DNA of 64,000 nt, taken from positions 1,302,001 through 1,366,000 of the forward strand of contig JAGVRJ010000013.1 of the NCBI GenBank assembly GCA_019059635.1, in the 5' to 3' direction. The notes beneath the pieces were generated by a model. It saw only the letters and a program-made list of their open reading frames with translations, was not told the origin of the DNA and searched no databases. This DNA is from Proales similis. Lineage: Eukaryota; Rotifera; Eurotatoria; Ploima; Proalidae. Of this stretch, positions 45,078 through 56,400 are shown one piece after another (the stretch's first letter is position 1; each line of letters opens with the position of its first letter). The position numbers and the translations under genes were made by a program.

Positions 45078-46477
45078 TTAATTATTGTGATTGTTGTTGT
45101 TTTGTTTGTTTTCAAAGAACATGAAATCCTTTAGAGGTTGCATAAGAGATCGAATCCAGATGGATTAACTGAGAATCAAAATGATGCTTACGATCAAGAA
45201 CAAGGCTCCAATCAGAGTGGCCTTAACTTTCACAGACAAGTCGACAGGAACTGAAATTCAGCCGGCAGTCAATATGAGAAAGACAGTCGAGACAGGTTCC
45301 TAGTAAATACTTACATTGAATGGTGAATTTGTCGGCGACGGTGACCATCTCGCGGATGAAGCCGGCGTACTCTTTTGACACGTGTCCGATTTGTGTGGAT
45401 TCGTCCAGCGAGAGAAGCTTAAAAGCAAAACCTGGTAAACAGCTTGTTTGGGAAAAATAAGCCAAGACTAAGATCACCTTGAACTCGTTGTCACACGGAC
45501 AACATGGACCGTCCAATATGCAGCAAGGCCCTTCGAGCTTGAGCACTGCGTTCATGGTCTCGTCCAGCACATCGTACGAGGCCTTCCAGCAGCTTCCACT
45601 GAACGTTCCCAATTACGATTAAATGGCCAACTGGTCTACGGTTGAGCGAGCCCTAACGACTCACTTCTGCTTGACGTAGCCGATCACCTGACCGGGTGGG
45701 GCCTCCACCGTCACTACGTGCGAGCAGCCGTCACAGCAGCCCGCACACCAGCAGCATCCGGCGCAGCACTTGAACTCGCGCGACACTCTGATCACTTCCT
45801 GCACAGCACAGCTGTCAACCTGCTCTCAAACCGCCTGGTTCAGCCATTCGGTCCTACCTGGTTCAGGTTGTCCACCACATGGACTGCGCGAGGATTCGAA
45901 TCAGACACACGGACTCAGAGAGGCGAGGGAGACGATCACTTACTGACAAAGGAGCGCTGTGGCCCGCAGCAGATGCGCATGCACGTGTCCGTCTCTGGGC
46001 AATTCACACTGGGATTTACACTGCTCGACGCTGGCAAACAGCAAAGAGACACTCACCCTCCATGGCGTAGTAGGTCTGCATGCCCTGCGAGTTCATGATC
46101 GCGTACTTGTTGTTGGTCTCCCAGCCGACGAAGGCTGCACGAATGAGCCACAATCGTCGATCAGTAGAAGAGTCAAGCGGAGTTGAGGACAGTCACCTTC
46201 GAGCAGACTGGGAATCTGGTGCACCTTCAACGTGTCCAGGGTCGTGAGGTACTCGAGGCCGGGTGGACAGCCCGGGATAGGGGTCGGTCTTTGCATCCAT
46301 TGAACCGCTTTATAGTCTTTTATGGGTACACGCTTTAGCTTGGTATGTGAACGGTAAAATACCAGAGCCTGGTGGGAGCCCTGGCACTCCTTGACCATAC
46401 ATCGGCTGTCCTGGCGCTCCTTGGGCGTACATGGGAATACCTGGCTGCTGGCCATACATGTTCGGCTTATCATTCAT
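45078..46477 (-). CDS. PLSCR: Phospholipid scramblase A
   Basis: Family role: Ca2+-linked membrane proteins with Pro-rich N-terminus and Cys-rich palmitoylation site, proposed to scramble phospholipids. Ten exons (46477-46363, 46307-46197, 46134-46057, 45994-45944, 45883-45858, 45798-45665, 45598-45478, 45417-45315, 45250-45192, 45128-45078) give 282 residues in one consistent frame. N-terminus is a Gly/Pro/Gln/Met repeat (MYGQQPGIP, MYAQGAPGQP, MYGQGVPG). Core: WMQRPTPIPGCPPGLEYL, WETNNKYAIMN, a Cys-rich block (CCAGCCWCAGCC), SHVVTVEAPPGQVIGYVKQ, CCILDGPCCPCDNEFK, EYAGFIREMVTVADKF, then VKVKATLIGALFLIDFMFFE. A stop after 45192 is avoided by a 63-bp intron. An 822-bp piece is identical to scramblase C. 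Confidence 0.93.
45480..46301 (-). repeat. Inverted identical tract, arm 1 (within scramblase A)
   Basis: Compared line by line with 49741-50562 on the other strand: 822 of 822 bases match, introns included, and no gap. Both ends of the match fall inside exons (six bases into exon 2 and inside exon 7 of scramblase A). Confidence 0.97.
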
Positions 46478-47510
46478 CTCTTTTGTGGCTCTAAATTAAA
46501 ATCTCTTTTCTTTTCACGATCAATTATCTGTTAACTGTTGCATCAAACTGTCGCTCCTAACCTTGCTATCAACTTTCCCACACTCTTTCAAATAAAACCG
46601 CGCCAACGTATTTGCTTTCTGACTTTAGAAATTAATACGGTGACAACTGCCAACTCAGTTTGAAGCGATTGAGTCTTGAGCTAAATAGATTGCTTTTGCT
46701 TAATCTATGAAATAACGGCATAATTTCATCTATCTTGTTCATCATTTTCAAATTATGCGAGGATCTTAATTTCATTCTCTCTGTCTCGCTTCTATTTTAT
46801 TTGTTCAATTCTTACATAAATTAAGTTCCCTCTTTTATGGGCATCATTCACCACCAACCCGACGGCACCTTTCTTTTTTGCTTGAATGAATATTTTTTAT
46901 GGGCACCTGATTGGGACAAGAGTGCGTAGTACAAATAATCAAGATTTGCCTCTCTTTCTTAACCCCCCTCTCTCTGCGTATATCAAGCGCGCTCTCGGCT
47001 GCTTTACGCATGTGATGACGTTGGTGGCCTATAAACTTTGCTGTGCTCCTAAAATCAAATGATTAACGCGAACGGCTTGATATCCCGGCTAAGGGACCGG
47101 TTTCGTTCGGTTATTCGATAAGGCAAAACAAACTTCTTAGTTAATCATTTGATAAAAAAAGAGAGCCCTCTGACTCATAAAAGCGTTGAAGCTGTAATTT
47201 TGCAAGAACATTCGAAAAGTTCCATTTTTATTCCAAGAACATAAATTCTGTGTTGATTTAAAATCCATTCGCATGTTCGCAGTTTTGAATCAGAATCGAG
47301 CAGATGAATATTAATGAAGGACGGTAATAACAACAAGTAGCGAGGTTGGCATTCTCGACTCTGAGGGTGGCTATAGATTTTGAAATTAAGAAAAGTTACG
47401 TGATGTTTGAGTCATTTATTTATGGAAAATTAGTTTGGAAAGTCTAAATTGTGGAACGCAATCGTGGGTGCCAGGTTAACTGTGATTGCGTAAGAATGCG
47501 CATTTTCATT
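46478..47510. other. intergenic upstream of scramblase A
   Basis: About 1 kb, AT-rich, containing the scramblase A promoter and the scramblase B 3' UTR. A 100-bp element with 14-bp terminal inverted repeats sits at 47054-47153. No coding feature. Confidence 0.5.
47054..47153. mobile_element. Possible MITE-like element with 14-bp terminal inverted repeats
   Basis: ATCAAATGATTAAC at 47054-47067 and its exact reverse complement at 47140-47153 enclose a 72-bp more GC-rich core. No clear target-site duplication beyond a run of A on both sides. Could also be a chance palindrome or a regulatory hairpin. Confidence 0.35.
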
Positions 47511-48654
47511 CTAGTGCTCTTCAAAGAACATGAAATCCTTTGTTGATTTTAAGAATGAGTTGAATGGGTTAAGAATGAGTAGTTGAATAGTAAATTTTGG
47601 GCCAAAGCCAGATACTTACAATAAGGAACACGGCACCAATGAGAACCGCCTTGGTTTTAACTGAAAGATCGGCGGGGACTGTTGAAGAAAGCCGATTGGA
47701 CAAATGAGCTCGGGTTCGAACAATTAAATTAAAAACGACAAGTTACATTCAATTTCAAAGTTGTCCGCGTTTGTAAAAGTCTCTTTCATCAAGCCAGCGT
47801 ACTTCTTTTCCAAGTGGCCAAGCTCAGTGGACTTGTCCAATGAGAGAATTTTAAATCTCTTCTTGCAACAGCATCTTGTCGAGCAGGGGCCATCAAGCAA
47901 AACTTGTTCGTTTCCGGCGTCGTCGGTTGCGGCAAAATTGGCGGTGCAGCAGCTTCGTCTATTCGACGAGAGAAATCGCTTTTATCGCTCGAGAGACGAT
48001 TTATTCATGAAATTACTTTTGTTTTATGTAGCCGATGAGCTGGCCAGGTGGAGATTCGACTGTCACTGAGTTATTGCACAAGTCACAGCATTCGGCCGCC
48101 AGAGTGCACGTTGCGAATCGCTTCTTCTTTCTTATGACTCTGATCACCTCCTGATTGTTACTGTCCATAATATGCACTTTTGAAAGTTCAACTGCTTCAT
48201 TCGATTCTCATCTGGTCTAGACCAAGTTCATACTTTGAAAGCTGCGATTGTGCCCGCTCAACATACGGAGGCACACGTTGCTCTCTGCGGGCAAATGCTG
48301 TTGGTCAAAAATAGAAAAGACGATCGAAGCTTCCTACCTTCCAAGGCCGTATAAATTTGGCGCCCTTCCTTGTCAAGGATGGCGTATTTGTTTTTTGACT
48401 GAAAGCCAGTGACAGCTTTATTCAATCGATTTATAAGCAATTGTTAAGATGAGTTAGCTGTATGTCACCTTCAAGCATATCCACGGACTGCTTCAATTTT
48501 AGGCCCGATACTTGGCTGAGGTATTCAAGGCCTGGTGGGCAGTTACCAGACGGTGCTGGCTTGGGCATCCATTGTGCATCTTGCGATTTAAAAAAAAACG
48601 TTAAGCCAAATCAAAGTCATAATCGACCGGCTTTGCTTCATACTCACTTGCCAT
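47511..48654 (-). CDS. PLSCR: Phospholipid scramblase B
   Basis: Eight exons (48654-48648, 48579-48469, 48415-48338, 48284-48234, 48176-48017, 47952-47747, 47678-47620, 47537-47511) give 232 residues. Exon sizes 111, 78, 51 and 59 match scramblase A, and two A introns are missing: its 26- and 134-bp exons are one 160-bp exon here, and the next two are also fused. The first exon codes only seven bases. The Pro-rich N-terminus is absent: it starts MANAQWMPKPAPSGNCPPG. Core blocks: CPPGLEYLSQVSG, KNKYAILDKEG, VTVESPPGQLIGYIKQ, LLDGPCSTRCCCKKRFK, KYAGLMKETFTNADNF, VLIGAVFLIDFMFFEEH. The Cys-rich block is partly replaced by basic residues (RKKKRFATC). It is clearly diverged from A and C. Confidence 0.9.
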
Positions 48655-49647
48655 TTATGAAAATCGAGTGAATGTTCTTTCGGGTTTTGGCTGCCAAGAT
48701 TGCTCAACCTTATATATGCTGTATGAGGCGATCAAGTCAACCCGAAATTCAGGTGGCAAGGAAGGATTGGCAAACAATCAAAGAAGCCAAAAACTGTTTT
48801 TTTGACGTAAATCAGCATAGCAACAAGGTTCGTAGAGCAAATCTTAATTTATGAATGTAGGAAACGAGATATTCTTCTAATAGCTTCAAGTACATTTGCT
48901 ATATTTTTGGTAAGAAAATATCAAGCAACAGACTCAGTCAACAGACTTTTTCCGAAACTTGAAAAATAAAAATCAAAATTTTCAATGAAATGGACTAAAA
49001 TTGGTAATAAAGACAAAACCGATAATGATAGTGAGGAATGGGTTAGAATGGATATGGTTTACTGAATTCAGAAAAATGTATAGTATGTTTCAATGTAAAT
49101 ATCCAGGATCGATTTCTTCTAATTATTTTTTCACTTGCTAAGAGTTTCAACAATCATTTCTTCTTAAGCAAGGGTAAATGCTATTGAGTTGGCATTTTTG
49201 AGCGGCTACTTTTTTGACTCCGACTTACTAGATCATGTATTTACATAAACAAGATGATTTGGACTCGGTTTTTTTTTCAATTTTTTGGGTCATTTCTGAA
49301 AATATCCAACTATGCCAAGAATTGAGTTTTATTATTTCAAATTTGCAAGAAAGACTTGAGTAACGATGATTTATTGCGTTTTCTCTGTTTTCTCGTTGGA
49401 AAAAAGTTTATTTAAATAAATTATGGAATATTGGCTCGAGAGAGCTTTTATCGATCTGGAATTGAAATTAAATTTATGTTAAAAAAATTAAATTCCCTTA
49501 GAAACATATGAATAAGTTTAACAGAGGAACGCAATCCTTACTTAATCAAATAATTCAACAACTTAGACTTAAATATAGGCCCTGAACCTGTAAAAACGAG
49601 AACAATTTTACTTATCTGGTGTTTGAGGCCACAAAAAATATAAGATC
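48655..49647. promoter_or_regulatory. Head-to-head spacer between scramblases B and C
   Basis: 993 bp, strongly AT-rich, with promoters of both divergent scramblases expected. No repeat, RNA or coding feature is supported. Confidence 0.4.
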
Positions 49648-50954
49648 ATGGATCAACAAACTGGTTCAACGCAGGGGGCGAATGGTTTAAAAATTTGATC
49701 AATTCTCGTAACAGCAAAATAATTAAAAACATAGGAGCTGAATGGATGCAAAGACCGACCCCTATCCCGGGCTGTCCACCCGGCCTCGAGTACCTCACGA
49801 CCCTGGACACGTTGAAGGTGCACCAGATTCCCAGTCTGCTCGAAGGTGACTGTCCTCAACTCCGCTTGACTCTTCTACTGATCGACGATTGTGGCTCATT
49901 CGTGCAGCCTTCGTCGGCTGGGAGACCAACAACAAGTACGCGATCATGAACTCGCAGGGCATGCAGACCTACTACGCCATGGAGGGTGAGTGTCTCTTTG
50001 CTGTTTGCCAGCGTCGAGCAGTGTAAATCCCAGTGTGAATTGCCCAGAGACGGACACGTGCATGCGCATCTGCTGCGGGCCACAGCGCTCCTTTGTCAGT
50101 AAGTGATCGTCTCCCTCGCCTCTCTGAGTCCGTGTGTCTGATTCGAATCCTCGCGCAGTCCATGTGGTGGACAACCTGAACCAGGTAGGACCGAATGGCT
50201 GAACCAGGCGGTTTGAGAGCAGGTTGACAGCTGTGCTGTGCAGGAAGTGATCAGAGTGTCGCGCGAGTTCAAGTGCTGCGCCGGATGCTGCTGGTGTGCG
50301 GGCTGCTGTGACGGCTGCTCGCACGTAGTGACGGTGGAGGCCCCACCCGGTCAGGTGATCGGCTACGTCAAGCAGAAGTGAGTCGTTAGGGCTCGCTCAA
50401 CCGTAGACCAGTTGGCCATTTAATCGTAATTGGGAACGTTCAGTGGAAGCTGCTGGAAGGCCTCGTACGATGTGCTGGACGAGACCATGAACGCAGTGCT
50501 CAAGCTCGAAGGGCCTTGCTGCATATTGGACGGTCCATGTTGTCCGTGTGACAACGAGTTCAGAGTTAGTATTTATTTGCTTAATTTTTAGAAGTTAATT
50601 TTAATCCGGCCCGATTTTTTCTACAATGACTTCAAGCTTCTATCGTTGGATGAGACCACTCAAATTGGAAAAGTTTCCAAAGAGTATGCGGGCTTTGTTA
50701 AGGAAATGTTCACCGTTGCTGACAAATTTAGTATAAGCTGTAAGAACTTTTCACTCTATCTGGCATATTTTTATTCTTTATTTTATTTTATCTTAGTCCC
50801 TTCGGATCTCTCTGTTAAAGTTAAGGCATCACTCATTGGAGCTTTATTTTTAATTGTAACGAAAATATTTTTATTTTTAAGAATAGCTGTAATTCTCATT
50901 TTCTTTCTCCTCAAGGATTTTATGTTTTTTGAGAACAATCAAGAAGATAACTGA
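49648..50954 (+). CDS. PLSCR: Phospholipid scramblase C, carrying a tract identical to scramblase A
   Basis: Ten exons (49648-49684, 49735-49845, 49908-49985, 50048-50098, 50159-50184, 50244-50377, 50444-50564, 50637-50739, 50797-50855, 50916-50954) give 252 residues. Exon sizes after the first equal those of scramblase A except the last. The N-terminus is short (MDQQTGSTQGANG) without the Gly/Pro/Gln repeat. Bases 49741-50562 are identical to A on the opposite strand; exon 1 and the last three exons are diverged and AT-rich (LLSLDETTQIGKVSKEYAG against LLSLDESTQIGHVSKEYAG in A). All splice sites are intact, so it looks functional. The mosaic structure points to gene conversion rather than simple duplication. 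Confidence 0.92.
49741..50562 (+). repeat. Inverted identical tract, arm 2 (within scramblase C)
   Basis: Partner of 45480-46301 in opposite orientation, 822 bp without mismatch. It is visibly more GC-rich than the sequence on both sides of it in scramblase C, with abrupt edges. Confidence 0.97.
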
Positions 50955-51551
50955 ATTTGGTGTCCCCTTTCCCATTTCCATTTCTTATTTATTTTTGAAA
51001 ATGAAGCTTTCATTAGTTTATACGCTTTTACAACGTAATTCTCTGGTTGAAAAAAGTGCATGGCCATGGGCATTAGAGTTAAGGCAAATATTGGAGAGTT
51101 CTTGAGAAAAAACTTTGCATTTGGCCAAAACTGAATATAACGGTCAAGACAGGAGCGCTATTCCTAAAATATATTGCTTTAAATCAGTATATTCAGAAGC
51201 TTATGATCTAAGTTAAACGTCTGCTTATGTTGAAGAAAAATTTCTCTTTAGCGGGTTGCTGTGACGGTAGCTCGCACGTAGTGACGTTGGAAGCCCCACC
51301 CGGTCAGGTGGTCAGCTACGTCAAGCAAAAATGAGTCACTAGAGCAGAAGCTTATTCGCTCTCTTTTTTAAAAGGCATTTATATTTTTTGAGCAGAAACA
51401 GAATCAGAACAGTAGTTGAACACCTTTTCAATTTAATTTTCCTTTGATATTCTTTTTGCCCATGCTTCTCTTTTAATTTTATCAACTTTTGCAAATAAAA
51501 TTTATTCATTTATTTAAGTTTTCTATAGAAGGCGAGTTTTTGTCTCAGTTC
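50955..51551. other. intergenic between scramblase C and lipase
   Basis: About 600 bp convergent, AT-rich spacer with both 3' UTRs and the scramblase exon relic at 51251-51345. Nothing else is supported. Confidence 0.5.
51251..51345 (+). pseudogene. Relic of a scramblase exon
   Basis: About 95 bases match the 3' part of the 134-bp exon of scramblases A and C plus the start of the following intron, with about 12 substitutions by eye. Read in frame it would give GCCDGSSHVVTLEAPPGQVV. The splice donor GT after the exon is changed to AT, and no flanking exons are found, so it is a non-functional fragment 300 bp past the end of scramblase C. Confidence 0.85.
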
Positions 51552-52988
51552 CTAACACTTGTAAAATTCGACTGTTGCCCCGCTCTCAATCAGGGTGGTG
51601 AACGGGCAAAATTTTTGGGAGGTTTGCTTCTCTCCATTGAAGACCTCAACATAGCGAAAACTCCATTGAGAATCATAAAGCCAGCCTGATAAAAAGTTGC
51701 CCGTTTTGGTGTAAGACACAAACACTCTTTCAACGGGCTTGTCTGTGTTGATTGCATTCCTCAGCGAGATGAAACGCTCTTCTAAAGAGTCCTTCTTGAA
51801 TGTGACTTGAGAGTCATCAAGCACCTCCACAGAGCTGATTTGACTTTGAGTCTGAAAGAAAATAGTTACTTTGCCTCTTGCTTGGTTAATACTGCTCAGA
51901 GTGTTCGATTTCAGCCCGACTAGGTAGTTTTGCAAGCAGTACTCTTTGCCGTTGGGAGTTTTGGTATTGAGAAATAGGCGACCAAGATCGTTATATCTAG
52001 AAGCGTAGAATCCCATTCGGTTGCAGCCTTTGTCTGAACAGCGTATGCATTTGCCGGCCTCAAAGTCGCTTTGGTCTTTGCAGGGAAATGAAACGTATTT
52101 GCAATCGCTATTTTCAATAGACTCGGTGAAGAATTGAAATGCGGCCGAGTGACTGCACGCGACTGAGTCTTCAATTCCCTCAACGCTCAGAGTGAGAGCA
52201 TTAAAAATCGCGCCAAGCAATTTTCCCGGAGTGGCTGGGCAATCGGGCTGATCTTTGCCGCCGTTGGGATAAAAATCTACGTGACCGACCATCTGCATTA
52301 GGCCCAGGCCAAGTTGTAAATTGGCCGTTCCGTCAGTGTGTATAGCATCAACAAACAAAGCGTCAGTGGGATCCAGTCTCACTTCCGGATCGGTATTTTC
52401 GAAATACGGACCTGCTGGGTCGAGAGCAGTGATGCGACCCAATCCGGCAAGTCGGGCTCCAGCGTAGCCAGAGATGTGCGAACCAAGGCTGTGTCCAATC
52501 AGATGAAAATGCTTTAGATCTGCGCCCTTGTCTCTAACCAAGGCTTTAATAAGACGAGCAATCTCGGCGCCCACAATCTGAGTGTTGGCCGTTGCTTGAG
52601 TGTAAGGAAACCCGTTGCCTTTGGACCAGTCAACTGTAATGACGTTGTAGTCACCATTTCGCAGCAGAGCGTCCTTCATATCCAACACCCACTTTTTGTT
52701 GGCATTGTGCAAGAATCCATGAATGATGAATTTTGTCTCTCGATTTGAGTCGAACTGAATGCCTAAACTCGAGTGTGAAATGAGACCACCATTTGACGAT
52801 GCTCGGGTGTATAATGTGAATTTGACGCCGACTTTCTGCGGTTCTTCTGGCAGCAATGCAAACGGTCTTTGCAGTGTTCCGCCGAACGGCTTAGAGTTGG
52901 TGAAGCAGCCCAAGTCTTGATAGCAAATCTCTTTGCCCAAGACGCTAGACAGCGCCACCAGGCTCGCAACCAAAAACAATGTGCGCAT
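51552..52988 (-). CDS. Secreted pancreatic-type triacylglycerol lipase
   Basis: Family role: extracellular hydrolysis of acylglycerols, usually digestive or yolk-related in invertebrates. A single exon encodes 478 residues with a signal peptide (MRTLFLVASLVALSSVLG). It follows the pancreatic lipase layout: N-terminal DLGCFTNSKPFGGTLQRP, oxyanion-hole KFIIHGF, nucleophile elbow IGHSLGSHISGYAG, catalytic Asp in ALDPAGPYFENTDPEVRL, VGHVDFYPNGG, catalytic His in ACSHSAAFQFFTESI, and a C-terminal PLAT domain (about residues 350-478). Cysteines sit where the family has disulphides. The catalytic triad appears intact, so it should be active. Length agrees with human PNLIP (465). Orthology to PNLIP or PNLIPRP members is not assignable. 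Confidence 0.93.
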   Translation of the reverse strand: MRTLFLVASLVALSSVLGKEICYQDLGCFTNSKPFGGTLQRPFALLPEEPQKVGVKFTLYTRASSNGGLISHSSLGIQFDSNRETKFIIHGFLHNANKKWVLDMKDALLRNGDYNVITVDWSKGNGFPYTQATANTQIVGAEIARLIKALVRDKGADLKHFHLIGHSLGSHISGYAGARLAGLGRITALDPAGPYFENTDPEVRLDPTDALFVDAIHTDGTANLQLGLGLMQMVGHVDFYPNGGKDQPDCPATPGKLLGAIFNALTLSVEGIEDSVACSHSAAFQFFTESIENSDCKYVSFPCKDQSDFEAGKCIRCSDKGCNRMGFYASRYNDLGRLFLNTKTPNGKEYCLQNYLVGLKSNTLSSINQARGKVTIFFQTQSQISSVEVLDDSQVTFKKDSLEERFISLRNAINTDKPVERVFVSYTKTGNFLSGWLYDSQWSFRYVEVFNGEKQTSQKFCPFTTLIESGATVEFYKC

Positions 52989-53415
52989 TTGAGTCGTGTG
53001 ATTATTTTAAATTTCAAACTTTTCGCTCAAATATTGGCTGTCTCTTGAATTTAAAAAAAAATAAAACTTTTTGCAAAGGACCAGCCTCGCCCCTAGCGTG
53101 AATGCCTACACCTGGTTTCATTTTGATTTAAGATAAGATTAATATTTAAAGAATTATTGGAAGCTTTTAGTTTGGTCTCGAGCTTTCTTCTGCTTTGCTG
53201 GCCGAGTCTTCCCGGTGGGCGTTCGATTTTTTGAGCAAAAAACATGTTTCGAACGCTCGATATAGCCACACCAATCTCTTGTAGAAAACCCACTCGGAGG
53301 CAAATGTAGATCGATCGTTTAGATTTTTTTACTTTATTTGCTAGAAAACGGACCGAAAAAAGTAGATTGCTTTAATTTAGATGAAATATAAATTTGACGA
53401 CGTAGAACAAATTGA
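52989..53415. other. intergenic between lipase and ERCC6
   Basis: 427 bp with the lipase promoter and ERCC6 3' UTR. AT-rich, no further feature seen. Confidence 0.45.
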
Positions 53416-56400
53416 CTAAACAAACTCATCGTTCAAACGCCAGGTGCCTGATCTCTTGTCGAATGAGCAAATTTGTTTTAGAATGGCTTTAAATTTGGGC
53501 GCTTGATCTTTGTCGAGCTTATGCTCGAAATGATCGACTATTTGCTGGGTTTTGGCCGCGCCGAATAGACCAATGTGAGTTCGATAGAATTCGATTATCA
53601 TTTTTGAAAGGTCGACCGTCTTTTTTATCGGATCGCTGCTCTTTTCGCTCTTTGTTTCAGTTCCGATGCCTTGATTTCGCATTTTAATTCGATCGAGAAG
53701 CGATTTGGAATTACTTGTAGGCTTGACCGCTTTGGAACTTGAACTGGCACCGAAGCGAACACCGTTCAAATTGGGAATACCGCTCTCGGCCGAGTGGCAG
53801 TGCCGTCTCGACTCCTTGAGTGCTTTAATGGCCTCGTTGGCCACTTTGTTGGCTTCAGCTTCGACCAAAGCGAAATCGGCATCGTTGCTGTTTATGATCT
53901 TGTCGTGATGAACGGCCGAGTGCACCAGTGATTTGCTGCTTTTTAATAGCTTGCCAAGTAAATAGTCATCGCTCTGCTTGTCCGGTTGTTTGTGCCGGCG
54001 TCGAGCTTTTTTTATTTTCGCCAGATTCGGAACCTTTACTTCAGAGTCTGTGCCAGCGAACAGGGCGTTTGTCTCATTTGATTTCTCGTCTATTGACGCG
54101 TACGTAAACAGCTCGTGTAGATCGTTGGTTTTAAAAAAGCGCTTCTGTCTCGGATCATTTAAAACTTTGTTGGTTAGAAACTGCTTGAATATTTGCCGAT
54201 GATAGATTTTCTCCTCTATGGTGCCAGAAGTAAGCAAACGATAGATTGTGACGTTTCTTGTTTGCCCGATCCTCCACGCTCTCTCACGTGCTTGCAGATC
54301 ATTGCTAGGGTTCCAGTCCGGATCGAAAATGATTATTTTGTTGGCGCCGGTCAAATTCAAACCAAGTCCGCCCACTTTGGTGGTGAGCAAAAAAACGAAT
54401 ATGCTCGCGTTGGAGTTGAACTCGTTAACCAGAAGGTTGCGGCTGCCGGCGTTCGTGGCGCCGTCCATTCGACGATACTCGTATTCGTGTTCTTTCATAA
54501 AAGTCTCCAAGATGTCGAGCATGCTTCTCGATTGAGAGAATATAAGGACACGACCTTCTTGCTTCTTCCAGGCTTTAAGCAACGCGTCGACAACAATCAT
54601 CTTGCCCGATCGCTTGTAGTGCCCGTATTTGCGCACAAGTTCGGGGTCGGGCGACCAAAGCGACGAGCTGTGATATGCGTTGGTGACCAGATCGCTGTGA
54701 TTGCAGATCTTGCGCAGTTCAATCAAGGCCCTGAATATGCCCTGATGACTGTTGATTATGTATTGACAATCGCGCGAGTTTATGTAGCTCACGTACTCAT
54801 GCTTCTGAGTTTCGCTTAGACGGCAAAATAGAACTTGCTCGTTTTTATTCGGCAAATTCAAAGACAGGTTCACATCCTGTTTGTTTCTGCGCAATAAATA
54901 GGGACTTATTGTCTCCTTGAGCACACAGGCACATTTGTAAGCTGTTTGAACTTGAATATCGGTGGCGTTTGCGTAGCCACCTTGAACTATCGGAACCGAG
55001 AAATTCTCCATGAATGCGGACAAAGTGCCGAGTTTGCCCGGGAATATAAAATCGAACAGAGACCATAGTTCTTTGAGATTATTTTGAATGGGCGATCCTG
55101 ACAGAATAATGCGATGAGGCGTCCGGAAGCATTTGGCGACTATTGTTACCTTGGCATCTGGGTTTCGAATTTTGTGACCTTCGTCCAAAATGACGTAGTG
55201 CCAATTGAGTCCGAGAAGCGCTTGGTCATACATCACCATACTCGAGTAAGTGGTTATTAGAACGCCGTTTGACTTGAACGTTTTCTCAATAAGGCGCGAA
55301 CGCTTCGCTCCTCGGTAAGTTCCAATATCGTGCAGAACACATACGCGAAAGAAGGGCCACCAGTTTTGAAACTCACGCACCCATTGAGCGATCAGAGTGA
55401 CTGGAGTCACAATCAGAACCGGGCCCAGCCCAAGGTGACCGAAGTTTACGTTTCTTATTCTACTGCAACGAATGGACGCTAAATAGGCTATTATTTGAAT
55501 GGTCTTTCCGAGTCCCATTTCATCGCCCAATATCCCTCCGCACCGCTGCTGATGAAGCTCCCACAGCCATTTGACTCCGGTGCGCTGATATTTGTACAAA
55601 CGTTGCCAGATTTTGGCTGGCACTTTGAGGCCTGCCTCTAACTCCACAAACTTTCCGTCGTGTATCTCCTCAGCCTCTCCTTCCTTTTCGGCCTTTTCCA
55701 GCGCTTTGATTCGCTGATTGTAAGTTGCATCGTCGCCGTCGTCTTGAACTCCTTTTCGACGCGTCTTTCGTTTCAATCCACTCTTTTCGTCGTCAGAGTT
55801 TTCTTCTTCCTCGGTCTCATATTCAATTGACTCATTGTCATCGTCTTCTTCGTCTTCCTCGTCGCTGTTTGGCTTGTAATCGCTCTCATCCACATATTCG
55901 TCAGGCTTTTCAGATTCTTCAATTTCTTCACTTGATTCGCTCTCATTGATTGCGCTCATGAAAGATATTTTCTGGTCTTTTTGCGGCTTTGTTCGGCTCT
56001 TTTTTCGGGGCGATTTTTGGCCAGAAAACCCAAACAGCGAGCGCTCCAGATCATTGAGTTCACTTTCGTTCTTGGGCTTTGTAATTTCAGCAACTTTTCC
56101 GCCGAAAGGAGTCATTTCGCCGTTTTTTATCGCGTCTGAGCTCTGCTCCAGAATGCTACTTGTGGTTGGATTTGCATCAAGGCCGTTTTTGTAGCCTTCG
56201 AGCTTGGACTCGAGACGGGCCTTTTTTCGCAAGTAATTTTCGGCCAGATGCGTTTTTCCTCTTGCTCGTTTCTGCTTGTTGCTTGTCTCCTGTTCATTTT
56301 CAGAAGATGACGATGAGAATATTTCTTTGATATCTTGAAGTTTCCGTTTCACTTCATTCAGCTCATATTCGGCGAGTTGAATGTCAACTTGTTGCAGCAC

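Noticed and set aside
45165-45191. Scramblase A ending at the in-frame stop after IILILS
   Set aside because: A 63-bp GT-AG intron leads to an exon coding DFMFFE, the conserved scramblase ending also found in B and C, so the stop lies in the intron.
45718-46098. 126-residue open frame that recurs identically at 49944-50324
   Set aside because: It runs antisense across several scramblase exons and introns. Its perfect repetition is explained by the identical inverted tract, not by a conserved second gene.
51552-52988. Lipase as a venom phospholipase A1
   Set aside because: It has a complete C-terminal PLAT domain and pancreatic-lipase layout, which venom PLA1 enzymes lack; a digestive or yolk role is more likely.
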